Shown here: positions 1-7,292 of the stretch, piece by piece
How the letters are laid out: the number at the start of each line of letters is the position of its first letter
Numbering within the stretch: position 1 is the stretch's first letter
Made by a program: the position numbers and the translations under genes
The notes under the pieces: model-generated
Told to the model about the DNA's origin: nothing
Databases searched by the model: none
The model's input: the letters and a program-made list of their open reading frames with translations, nothing else
DNA from: Chromatiales bacterium
Lineage (GTDB): Bacteria > Pseudomonadota > Gammaproteobacteria > Steroidobacterales > GCA-2729495
Direction: 5' to 3'
Length of the DNA: 64,000 nt
Assembly (NCBI GenBank): GCA_020831895.1
Contig: JAFIFS010000095.1
Span: forward strand, 1 to 64,000

Positions 1-75
1 GCCCGGACACGCCGTAAACCCATCCCTGGGGGCTCGAGCGCCGCATCCCTGCGGCGCACGGTCCGGGCAAACCCC
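1..75. repeat. GC-rich intergenic repeat, copy A
   Basis: The first 68 bases are bounded by the 8-bp inverted ends GCCCGGAC and GTCCGGGC. They hold a core (GGGGGCTCGAGCGCCGCATC and flanks) that reappears, reverse-complemented and slightly diverged, at about 285-348. It reads as a dispersed REP/MITE-like element; no protein is encoded. The window begins here, so the left border may be incomplete. Confidence 0.55.
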
Positions 76-261
76 TCCGCAGTGCGCTCCGCGGCGTTCC
101 GGCTGACTTGTTCCCGGGTGGTCTGTTGAGTCAGGAGTGAGGAAATCGGGGTCAGTACACGGTTGCCATTCTGGCTCGTCAATCAATGCTGCGCTAGCTG
201 CTGGAAACCGTGTGCTGACCCGCGCCTTTCGCCAGCATCTTGGTTCTTCGCGCACGTTTCG

Positions 262-371
262 AGGCGTTGTCCGGAACCCGTGTCGCGGACCGTGCGCGGC
301 AGGGATGCCGCGCTCGAGCCCCCAAGGACGGGTTCACGGCGTGTTCGCGGCACGGGTTCCGGACAACGCCT
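262..371. repeat. Large inverted repeat enclosing copy B of the repeat
   Basis: Perfect 21-bp arms (262-282 and 351-371, beginning AGGCGTTGTCCGG) flank a 68-base interior, which is the reverse complement of copy A at 1-68 with some substitutions. It lies 23 bases beyond the stop codon of the minus-strand ChaN gene, so in RNA it could form a long hairpin at that transcript's 3' end. No poly-U tract follows. Apart from the two repeats, nothing is supported in 1-393. Confidence 0.6.
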
Positions 372-393
372 ACTACCGGCATTCGAACAAGAA

Positions 394-1605
394 CTAGTCC
401 GCAGCCGCAGAACGCCGCAGGGGAACTTGTACCTCGAGATTCTCGCCGTTGCGCTCGACTGTGGCGGTGACCACCTCGCCCCACTGCCACCGCGCCTCGA
501 GCCGGCGCAGCGTCGCCGTGCCATCGAGCTCCGTGCCCTCCAGCGCCAGGATCACGTCGCCGACCGCAAGCCCGGCCCGCTCGGCCGGTGAATCGCGGCT
601 GACCTGGATCACCTGACCCGGCCGCCGGCCGATCGGGCCCATCAGTGAGACACCCAGCATCGGGTACAGCGTGTCCCCGCGGCGCGGGATACCCCAGACG
701 AAGTCTGCGTAGCTGGCTTGGACGCGCTCCACGCGGCTCCCGTCCGGCAGGGTCGTCTCGACCGGCACCAGCGAGGCGACCCTTCCATCGAAATGGGGCG
801 CCACCTGGCGCTCGCTGCCCAGGCCGTAGGTCACGTGGCCGGCACCGATCAGTATGACCATGATCGCATCCGAGTCGGGGTGAGACTCCAGTGCCTCAAT
901 GGCATTCCAGCCCATTGCGGCATCCCAGGCGATCTGCGCGTCGAGCAGGCCCGGCAGCATCTGCTCGCCGAGATGCAGCGCATCGTCCTCGTCGAAGTAG
1001 GCGACATACATGCGCCGGAACTCGTCGGTTGCAGGCAGAGGACGGTGCGCGAAGTGCCTGCGCATCGACTCGTCCAGGCCATCGAACCCGTCGCGGCGTA
1101 CGGCGCTCACGACTTCGCGCGGAATGTTGATGCCGTACATCGGCAGGTCATGCTCGCGTGCGAACAGGAAGATCTCGCGGTAGTAGCGCCAGTTGTAGCC
1201 CCAGTGTCCATACCAGCCGGACCGCTCCACGAAACCCGGCTCGGTGAAGTGCCCCTGGATCCAGCCGTCCAGCTTCGTCTGGCTGGCGCGCGGAAACATC
1301 TCGAGGCCGATGAGGACGCTGCGCCCGGACGCATGAAGGGCCTCAAGCGTGAGCCGCTGCACGCGGTGAAACTCGCTGGCCATGTGGGTCTCGCCGATCA
1401 GCAGCAGGCGGACGCCTGAAAGCCGCTCTGCCAGCGCCGCAGGGTCCAGCAGTTCGCCGCTGTGGCTGTCGGTGATGGCATCAAGCACCACGGGGACCTG
1501 GCGGTCGCGCCTGTCCTCTGGGCCGAGAGGCAGCTCAAGCAGGCTCCTGGCCTCGGCGCCGAGGCTCGTTACGAAAAGGCAGATGACCGTCATCAACAGG
1601 CGCAT
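394..1605 (-). CDS. ChaN family haem/iron-regulated protein with C-terminal PDZ domain
   Basis: Predicted exported protein of 403 aa. A hydrophobic signal peptide (residues 1-19, ending near GAEARS) is followed by a ChaN/Cofac_haem_bdg domain at about 45-290, with the family motifs LLIGETHMASEFH, EMFPRASQ and ILIGAGHVTYGLG. ChaN proteins of the Tiki/EreA-like fold bind haem and are linked to iron acquisition. Residues about 305-395 form a PDZ domain (PMLGVSLMGPI, SPAERAGLAVGDVILALEG). There is no lipobox, unlike many ChaN lipoproteins, so it is probably periplasmic. It is monocistronic, and the gene downstream on the same strand is the repeat region. The fusion suggests a PDZ-mediated interaction with another envelope protein. 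The family is clear; the biological role is inferred. Confidence 0.85.
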   Translation of the reverse strand: MRLLMTVICLFVTSLGAEARSLLELPLGPEDRRDRQVPVVLDAITDSHSGELLDPAALAERLSGVRLLLIGETHMASEFHRVQRLTLEALHASGRSVLIGLEMFPRASQTKLDGWIQGHFTEPGFVERSGWYGHWGYNWRYYREIFLFAREHDLPMYGINIPREVVSAVRRDGFDGLDESMRRHFAHRPLPATDEFRRMYVAYFDEDDALHLGEQMLPGLLDAQIAWDAAMGWNAIEALESHPDSDAIMVILIGAGHVTYGLGSERQVAPHFDGRVASLVPVETTLPDGSRVERVQASYADFVWGIPRRGDTLYPMLGVSLMGPIGRRPGQVIQVSRDSPAERAGLAVGDVILALEGTELDGTATLRRLEARWQWGEVVTATVERNGENLEVQVPLRRSAAAD

Positions 1606-1625
1606 GGCAGGCTCCAGCCCACAGA

Positions 1626-1793
1626 ATGTCCTGGTATGCTTTCAGCCAAAGGACGGCTCTGCAAGGCGTGTTTCCGGAGGAAAGGCGGTTTGATGCGAAC
1701 GAGAGGATGGACTACATCGACCTGACCGGTGCCCGGTGCCTGGGCGGCAGCGGCAGCTTGCAGTTTATGGTCGGGCTCGCGCTGACGTTCTGA
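1626..1793 (+). other. Short open frame resembling the C-terminal end of an outer-membrane beta-barrel
   Basis: A 55-codon frame starts at ATG 1626 with no visible ribosome binding site. It ends in GSGSLQFMVGLALTF followed by stop; the alternating hydrophobic pattern and terminal Phe are typical of the last strand of an outer-membrane barrel. It lies between the divergent start of the ChaN gene and a terminator for the next gene. It could be the remnant of a larger gene whose 5' part has been lost, or chance. The rest of 1606-1922 holds only this frame and the terminator at 1834-1866. Confidence 0.25.
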
Positions 1794-1833
1794 TCTGCCC
1801 CGCAGCCGCTGCGAGCCTTTACGTCATGCGATG

Positions 1834-1866
1834 AAAAAAACCGGCCTGCCCAGACGGGCAGGCCGG
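1834..1866 (-). terminator. Rho-independent terminator
   Basis: Perfect 10-bp stem CCGGCCTGCC/GGCAGGCCGG (1841-1866), followed on the minus strand by seven T residues. It sits 56 bases past the stop of the minus-strand gene at 1923-2321. Confidence 0.85.
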
Positions 1867-1922
1867 TCCGGCGCCGGCTGGTGGGCCTCCCTGGCCCGCC
1901 CAGCCGGCGGCCACGGGGGCGG

Positions 1923-2321
1923 TCAGCCGCGCATGCGGGGGGCGCGCACGTCGCTGGCTTCCAGCCAGTTGCCGCTGTCGTCCCGACAGACGGTGTAGCT
2001 AAGGCTGTCGGCTTCCGGTGCGACGATCCGCAGCACCTTGCACGAGCGTGCGTCGCGGGCCCGGAAGGTGCCCACGACTTGTGCCCGGCCGGCATTTCCG
2101 CTGGCCTCGTTGCGCCAGCGGACGGTGACCGAGTTCCGCGGGTCGGTCAGCGCCTCGACCACGGCTTCCTGAAGCAGCTCAAGGTCCTCTGCGGCGAGGT
2201 GACTCAGCGCCTCCTCACTGGTGACGTCCGGGACCGTCGCTGCCATGCTGCTGGCCGAGAACAGCGCAAGAGCGCTTCCAGCTGCGGCCAGGCGGAGCTT
2301 CGTGCTCATCGGCATCTTCAT
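1923..2321 (-). CDS. Small exported RT0821/Lpp0805-like surface antigen protein
   Basis: A 132-aa protein with a signal peptide (residues 1-27, cleavage likely after SSMA). The mature part ends in a conserved block: SVTVRWRNEASGNAG, then a variable stretch with SCKVLRI, then YTVCRDDSGNW. This pattern with two cysteines matches the 17-kDa surface antigen/RT0821-Lpp0805 type domain found in short periplasmic or outer-membrane proteins. It is alone between terminators. Function is unknown; the family assignment comes from motif memory and is moderately sure. Confidence 0.7.
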   Translation of the reverse strand: MKMPMSTKLRLAAAGSALALFSASSMAATVPDVTSEEALSHLAAEDLELLQEAVVEALTDPRNSVTVRWRNEASGNAGRAQVVGTFRARDARSCKVLRIVAPEADSLSYTVCRDDSGNWLEASDVRAPRMRG

Positions 2322-2539
2322 GAATTCTCTCCTCAGGTGTCTCGTTCAGATTTCTGCGCCGGATTCCGGTAGAGACAGAGTCCGGAACTCGCGCTCGAAC
2401 CTTACTTCGCCACTGCTGCGCAGTCCGATTCACGCGCGAGGCTGATTGCTGCATCGAAGCTGCAACGAGGGTTCGGCAGACTGTGCCGGCAGGGGAGTGT
2501 GGAGACGTTGGGGATCGCCGGGTACGGCGGGGTGCGCCG

Positions 2540-2573
2540 GGCTCCCGGGCCGCGTGTTGCGTGCCCGGGGGCC
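2540..2573 (-). terminator. GC-rich hairpin after the MFS gene
   Basis: An 11-bp stem (GGCTCCCGGGC/GCCCGGGGGCC, one G-U pair) with a 12-base loop begins 12 bases past the stop of the minus-strand MFS gene. It lacks a U tract, so intrinsic termination is uncertain. Confidence 0.35.
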
Positions 2574-2584
2574 TCGATGCCCAG

Positions 2585-3907
2585 TCAGTGTATGGCCGCC
2601 GGTGCTCCGGGCTTGCCGGTCTCACCCGGAGACACAACGCGAACTATGCAGGCGAACAGGAAAATAAGGCCATTGGCGGCCCCCATCGCAGCAAAGGGTG
2701 CCCAGGGTCCGATGTTGTCGAACAGCCAGCCGCCGCCTATTGCGATCGTCAGGATGCCGACTGCACCACAGAAGGCCTGCAGGCCGAATATGGAGCCGCG
2801 CAGTTCGGCCTGTGCCTCCTGGCCCAGCAGCAGGGTCGAGGCCAGGATCGCGCCGGAAAGACCCATGCCGAGAACGACCAGTGCGGACACGTTAGTCACC
2901 GTGAGCGAGGTCCAGTCGCTGATCAGGCCTGTCCAGCCGTAGCCGACTGCGGCGATGCCGAACGCAATGATCATCACCGTGACCCGGTTCAGCCGGTCGC
3001 CCCAGACACCGAGTACAGGCGCAAACAGCGTGGCCACACCCTGCGAGATGCCGATAACGAGGCCTGCAGCGGCAGTTGCCTGCGCGGTCGTCAATCCGGT
3101 CGCGGTGGACTGCTGCACCACCCACAGCGACAGAAAGAGCGTGACCATTGCAAGATCGGCCCGCGCCGCGAAGGCGCTGCCGTAGGCCAGGGCGATGCGC
3201 GGATTGCGCGCTGCCTGCAGTCCCTCGACCAGCAGCCGGCCGATGGGGGGTTTCTCCTCGCGCTGGGTGGGCAGCCCGGGCTTCAGGCCGAACATGACAA
3301 TCGCGGTGACCACGGCTATGCTGGCCACCGTCAGGTAGGCCAGCCGGCCGGCCCACAGCTCTTCGGCCCCCTGGGCCGAGTAGAGGTCTGGCAGCCGCGA
3401 CAGCACCACGAAGAAGAACACGGAGCCGAGGCCGTTCAGCAGGAAGCTGAACCCGATCAACGTGCCCCTGGATCGCTCTGCCGGATAGTCCGCCAGGATG
3501 GTGGCCAGCATGGCCGATGCGGCAGCCAGGCCGACGCCGTAGACCAGCCGGTAGCTGATCAGCTCTGGCACCGAGCCCGCGAAGGGATAGAGCGCGAAAG
3601 CGAGCGCCATTATCGAGAAGCCGGCGATGAACACGGCGCGCCGGCCGACACGGTCGGAGAGGGCGCCCCAGAGGCCTATCACCAGCAGAATGATGATCTC
3701 CTGCGAGAACTGCAGCTGGCCGGAGACGATGCCCTGCTGCTCCTCGGGCAGCCCGAGGTTGACGCGCAGGATGTAAGGTGTCAGCAGCGTGAGGTAGGTG
3801 AACAGCCCGATCGTGACGAACGAGGCGAACAGGAAGCAGAGCAGGTTGGTGCGGCTGACCCCCGGGGCCAGCTCGATCGGCCCCAGCCGTGCGGGTTGAG
3901 CGCTCAT
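2585..3907 (-). CDS. MFS transporter
   Basis: An integral inner-membrane protein of 440 aa with about 12 hydrophobic segments. The MFS signature between helices 2 and 3 is present (GALSDRVGRRAV, about residues 80-92), and a second related loop, GVWGDRLNRVTV, begins the second half. The length fits a 12-TM drug/metabolite:proton antiporter or a sugar-phosphate-type carrier. It is not in an operon: the metal ATPase gene upstream ends with its own hairpin at 4008-4031. The substrate cannot be told from sequence. Confidence 0.85.
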   Translation of the reverse strand: MSAQPARLGPIELAPGVSRTNLLCFLFASFVTIGLFTYLTLLTPYILRVNLGLPEEQQGIVSGQLQFSQEIIILLVIGLWGALSDRVGRRAVFIAGFSIMALAFALYPFAGSVPELISYRLVYGVGLAAASAMLATILADYPAERSRGTLIGFSFLLNGLGSVFFFVVLSRLPDLYSAQGAEELWAGRLAYLTVASIAVVTAIVMFGLKPGLPTQREEKPPIGRLLVEGLQAARNPRIALAYGSAFAARADLAMVTLFLSLWVVQQSTATGLTTAQATAAAGLVIGISQGVATLFAPVLGVWGDRLNRVTVMIIAFGIAAVGYGWTGLISDWTSLTVTNVSALVVLGMGLSGAILASTLLLGQEAQAELRGSIFGLQAFCGAVGILTIAIGGGWLFDNIGPWAPFAAMGAANGLIFLFACIVRVVSPGETGKPGAPAAIH

Positions 3908-4007
3908 CTCTTGTTATTCCCCCAGAAAAAAGGCCGAGCCTGCCTGGACCGGCCGTGCGGCATGGATGATAGCAGCCAAGCCTGAGGGGCATGTAACAGC
4001 CTGTAAC

Positions 4008-4031
4008 GAGAAAAGCGCCGCAGTGCGGCGC
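4008..4031 (-). terminator. Terminator after the metal ATPase gene
   Basis: A perfect 7-bp stem GCGCCGC/GCGGCGC with a 3-base loop, followed on the minus strand by TTTTCTC. It starts 4 bases past the stop codon of the ATPase gene. Confidence 0.7.
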
Positions 4032-4034
4032 ATC

Positions 4035-6311
4035 TCACTTTGCGCGCAGCATCCGCATGCCGTTCAGCGTGACGATCAGCGTGGCCCCGACATCGGCCAC
4101 CACGGCCATCCAGAGTGTCGCGAGCCCAGGCACGGCCAGTGCGAGGAAAGCCAGCTTGAGCCCGAGGCTCAGCACGATGTTCTGCTTGATGAGCCGGCGG
4201 GCGAGTCGGCTGAGTCGCAGTGCCGCCGGCACGTGTGAAAGGTCATCTTGCATCAGCACGACGTCTGCGGTCTCCATTGCCTGCGCGGTGCCGGTCCCGC
4301 CCATCGCGATGCCGATGTCGGCCCGGGCGAGTGCGGGTGCGTCGTTGATCCCGTCGCCCACCATCGCCACAGTGCCGAACTGCCGGTGCAGCGCCTCGAT
4401 CTCGGCCAGCTTCTGCTCGGGCAGCAGGCCCGCCCGCACCTGGTCGATCCCGCCCACTTGCCCGGCAACCCGCCGCGCGACGGCTGGCGCATCGCCGGTC
4501 AGCATCGCGGTGATGACGGGGTGCCGGCCCGATTTCAGCTCGGCCAGTGCCGCCGCCGTGTTTTCCCGCAGCTCGTCCTGCACACCGATGTAGCCGACCA
4601 GCTGCCCGTTGTCGGCCACGTACATCAGTGTGCGGCCGGCCTCGGCAACCCCGGTCAGCTGGCCGAGACCGGTACGGTCCTTGAACAGGCGCTCGTTGCC
4701 GACAGCGACCTGCCGCCCACCGGGCAGTTCGCCAGTCACGCCGCGGCCGGCATGGGCCGTCACGCCCGTTGCCGGCTGGTAGCGGTGGTGCAGGTCGCGC
4801 GCGGTAGCCGCCGACAGGATCGCATGGGCAACCGGATGCTCCGAGGCATGCTCCACCGCGGCAGCGAGCGCCACGACGTCCTCGCAGCTTGCGCAGTCGG
4901 ACAGTGGCTGCGGCTCCACATGTGCGCAGTGTTCGCCACGGACCGCAGTCACCGCCGGGCGCCCGCGCGTCAGTGTGCCAGTCTTGTCGAAAGCGACGAC
5001 ACGGACGTCGGCCAGTTTGTCCAGCTGGGCACCGCCCTTGACCAGCACTCCGAGGTGGGCGAGCCGTGTCAGGGCGCTGACCACGGTCACCGGGATGCTG
5101 ATGATCAGCGCACAGGGACAGGCAATGATCAGCAGCGCGAGACCACGGTAGAGCCAGCCGCGGCTGCCGTCGACATCGAGCAGCGGCTGGCCGAACACGA
5201 GCACCGGGATCGCGACCACCAGAATTGCCAGCGCGACCACTGCCGGCGTGTACCACTGCGCGAAGCGGTCGATGAAGCGTTCCGCGGGCGAGCGGCGCGA
5301 CTGCGCCTGCTCGACCAGCCGGGCGATGCGCGCGATCGTCGAGTTGCCGGCCGGACGGCTGGCGATGATCTCCAGCGCCGCACTGCCATTGACGGTACCG
5401 GCCAGCACCTCATCACCGGGGTGGCGTTCCACCGGCATGCTCTCGCCGGTGACTGCCGCCTCATTCACGGCTGATGAGCCGCTGGCGATCCTGCCGTCCA
5501 CGGGGATGCGCTGGCCCGGACGCACCAGGATGCGGTCGCCAACCGAGACCTGGGCCGAAGCAACCACGCGGCTGTGCCAGTGCGGCTGACGGTGATCCTC
5601 GTCATCGCCATGGGCATGCGCATGCCCATGGCTGCCATGGTGGGGCTCGAGCAGGGTCGCCTCGTCCGGCTGAAGGGCAAGCAGGCTGTGCAGGGAGTCG
5701 CGCGCCCGGCTGGCGCTCCAGGCCTCGAGCGCCTCGCCCAGCGTGAACAGCAGGATCACCGTCACCGCCTCGCCGGTCTCACCGATGAAGAGTGCGCCCA
5801 GGGTTGCGATCGCCATCAGCAGGTCGATCGTGACGCGGCGGGCGAACAGCAGCGCCCTGAACCCCTTGCTGAAGATCGGCGCACCGACGACGACGATGAC
5901 GCCGGCATAGAGCAGGTGCAGCTGGCCGGCACCGGGGAGGGCCGGGAACAGCACGGCGGCGATCGTCGCGGCCAGCACCGCGAGGCCCGCGACCCCGGCG
6001 ATGCGCAGGCGGGGCTGGCTCCACAGGAAGGTGATGAAACCCCTCAGGCCACGCTGCTCCCGCAGCGCCGCCTCGCTGCTGCCGGCCGGTGCGTCGGTGA
6101 GCCGGTAGCCGAGCTCGCGCAGGCGCTGCTCGATCAGTTCCATCGGCGTGCTGCCCCGCAGTTCCATCGACTCGGTGGCGAAGCTGACCTCGATCTGCTC
6201 GACCCCGGGCAGCTGGCGCATGCTGTTCTCGATCGTCAGCGCGCAGCTGCCACAGTCCATGCCGGCGATCCGCAGGTGGCGAGTGTTTGCGTTCTGGTCG
6301 ATGGTGGCCAT
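4035..6311 (-). CDS. zntA: Zn/Cd/Pb-type heavy-metal P1B-ATPase (ZntA-like)
   Basis: A 758-aa inner-membrane pump that exports soft divalent metals by ATP hydrolysis. It has an N-terminal metal-binding domain with GMDCGSC (residues about 17-23; GMDC with Asp is typical of Zn/Cd/Pb pumps), a His-rich linker (EPHHGSHGHAHAHGDDEDH, about 218-236) and an actuator motif, TGES. The membrane metal site is ACPCAL, the phosphorylation loop is DKTGTLT, and the hinge is GDGINDAPAL. It is transcribed from a MerR-type promoter (6345-6376) directly downstream of a minus-strand merR gene. The His-rich loop suggests zinc among the substrates; the exact metal is inferred. Confidence 0.92.
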   Translation of the reverse strand: MATIDQNANTRHLRIAGMDCGSCALTIENSMRQLPGVEQIEVSFATESMELRGSTPMELIEQRLRELGYRLTDAPAGSSEAALREQRGLRGFITFLWSQPRLRIAGVAGLAVLAATIAAVLFPALPGAGQLHLLYAGVIVVVGAPIFSKGFRALLFARRVTIDLLMAIATLGALFIGETGEAVTVILLFTLGEALEAWSASRARDSLHSLLALQPDEATLLEPHHGSHGHAHAHGDDEDHRQPHWHSRVVASAQVSVGDRILVRPGQRIPVDGRIASGSSAVNEAAVTGESMPVERHPGDEVLAGTVNGSAALEIIASRPAGNSTIARIARLVEQAQSRRSPAERFIDRFAQWYTPAVVALAILVVAIPVLVFGQPLLDVDGSRGWLYRGLALLIIACPCALIISIPVTVVSALTRLAHLGVLVKGGAQLDKLADVRVVAFDKTGTLTRGRPAVTAVRGEHCAHVEPQPLSDCASCEDVVALAAAVEHASEHPVAHAILSAATARDLHHRYQPATGVTAHAGRGVTGELPGGRQVAVGNERLFKDRTGLGQLTGVAEAGRTLMYVADNGQLVGYIGVQDELRENTAAALAELKSGRHPVITAMLTGDAPAVARRVAGQVGGIDQVRAGLLPEQKLAEIEALHRQFGTVAMVGDGINDAPALARADIGIAMGGTGTAQAMETADVVLMQDDLSHVPAALRLSRLARRLIKQNIVLSLGLKLAFLALAVPGLATLWMAVVADVGATLIVTLNGMRMLRAK

Positions 6312-6344
6312 GCTGGGTCAGAATTTCCGGATCAGGTGCAGACG

Positions 6345-6376
6345 ATGATGCACCTTGAAGTCCGGTACAAGGTCAA
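6345..6376 (-). promoter_or_regulatory. MerR-type promoter/operator of the metal ATPase
   Basis: On the minus strand, -35 TTGACC (6371-6376) and -10 CATCAT (6345-6350) are separated by 20 bases, the overlong spacer typical of MerR-activated promoters. The spacer holds a dyad ACCTTG...CAAGGT (6352-6373). The order TTGAC, dyad, -10 parallels the E. coli zntA promoter. Confidence 0.8.
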
Positions 6377-6404
6377 GTGCAGCTGCATGCTGCAGCCGCA
6401 CTCG

Positions 6405-7166
6405 TCAGGCTTCGGAAGCCTCGAGCGCCAGGAAAAGCTGTGCGAACAGGAAGGCATTGGGCCCGCGAGCCTGCAACAGGAACCCCTCGTCGGTCGTGCT
6501 GACCGTCGGGACCCCATGGGCGTGGCAGGCCTGCTCGGATTCGGCCAGCCGGCTCATGGCCTGTTCGACCCCGGGGTCGGACCCGGGGACCAGTACCGCG
6601 TAGCCGTCCTGCTCCCGCCAGACGTGGACATGGCGTCCCCTCAGCCTGGCAAAGATTGCCTCGAGCTCGGTATCCGCCAGGGAGCAGCCCAGACGTGCCA
6701 TCAGCTTGGCTACCGAGGCCGGGCCCGGCTGCCGCCCCGAGTGGCCGCAGACATGATCCAGCAGTTCGCGGTACAGCGCGGCGGCATCCGCATCGCCCCC
6801 GGTATCGACCTGTTCGGTGAGGTCGTCGAGGAACAGGTCGAGCTCATGCCGCAGCACCAGCAGTTCGGTGAGCCGGCGTTCGATGTCGACCAGCCGCTGG
6901 CGCGCGAGATCGCGCAGCTCTGCCCCGCCAATGCTGGAGGTGTCGCGACCCTCGAGGAACAGGCGTATGTCGCCCAGCGAGAAGCCGAGGCGCTGGGCGC
7001 GATGGATGAACAGCAGGGTGCGCAGCGCCGACTGGGGGTAGAGCCGGTAGCCCGCAGCCGTGCGCCCGGCCGGGCGCAGCAGGCCTTCGCGCTCGTAGAA
7101 GCGCAGCATCGAGGTGCTGACACCAGCCTGCCTGGCCAGCGCACCGATTGTCAGTTCACCTCCCAT
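6405..7166 (-). CDS. MerR family metal-responsive regulator with long C-terminal extension
   Basis: A 253-aa protein. The N-terminal MerR winged-helix is clear at residues 4-72 (LTIGALARQAGVSTSMLRFYEREGLL), followed by a dimerisation helix (about 80-125). Classical ZntR/CadR/MerR proteins are about 130-145 aa; here about 110 extra residues follow, with possible metal ligands HVCGHSG, GRHVHVW and ACHAHG. It sits directly upstream of the ATPase gene and is divergent from the ABC exporter; a MerR-type operator lies on each side. It probably twists both promoters open when bound to Zn, Cd or Pb. The role is inferred from context, and the extension is not a domain I recognise. Confidence 0.85.
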   Translation of the reverse strand: MGGELTIGALARQAGVSTSMLRFYEREGLLRPAGRTAAGYRLYPQSALRTLLFIHRAQRLGFSLGDIRLFLEGRDTSSIGGAELRDLARQRLVDIERRLTELLVLRHELDLFLDDLTEQVDTGGDADAAALYRELLDHVCGHSGRQPGPASVAKLMARLGCSLADTELEAIFARLRGRHVHVWREQDGYAVLVPGSDPGVEQAMSRLAESEQACHAHGVPTVSTTDEGFLLQARGPNAFLFAQLFLALEASEA

Positions 7167-7187
7167 GTCCGGCTGCCGTCTGGCTGC

Positions 7188-7219
7188 TTGACCTTCAACT
7201 CTAATTCAAGCTGTATTGT
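7188..7219 (+). promoter_or_regulatory. MerR-type promoter/operator of the ABC exporter genes
   Basis: TTGACC (7188-7193) and TATTGT (7214-7219) are 20 bases apart. The spacer contains ACCTT...TCAAGCT (7191-7212), which aligns base for base with the ATPase operator (shared TTGACCTT, AC, TTCAAG, TG). It faces the exporter genes and may also autoregulate the divergent merR, whose start is 22 bases away. Confidence 0.7.
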
Positions 7220-7292
7220 GCCCCCTTCATGGCCCGACAGACCATCCTGAGGGCCCCTGCGCTGACGCCGGTCCACCGGCAAGAGGAACCCG

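Noticed and set aside
2483-3985. A 500-codon plus-strand frame opposite the MFS transporter
   Set aside because: Low-complexity Gln/Gly/Arg/Asp composition typical of antisense frames in GC-rich DNA; the minus strand encodes a clear 12-TM MFS protein.
5574-7250. A 558-codon plus-strand frame covering the ATPase and merR region
   Set aside because: It is antisense to two well-supported genes and has no domain features.
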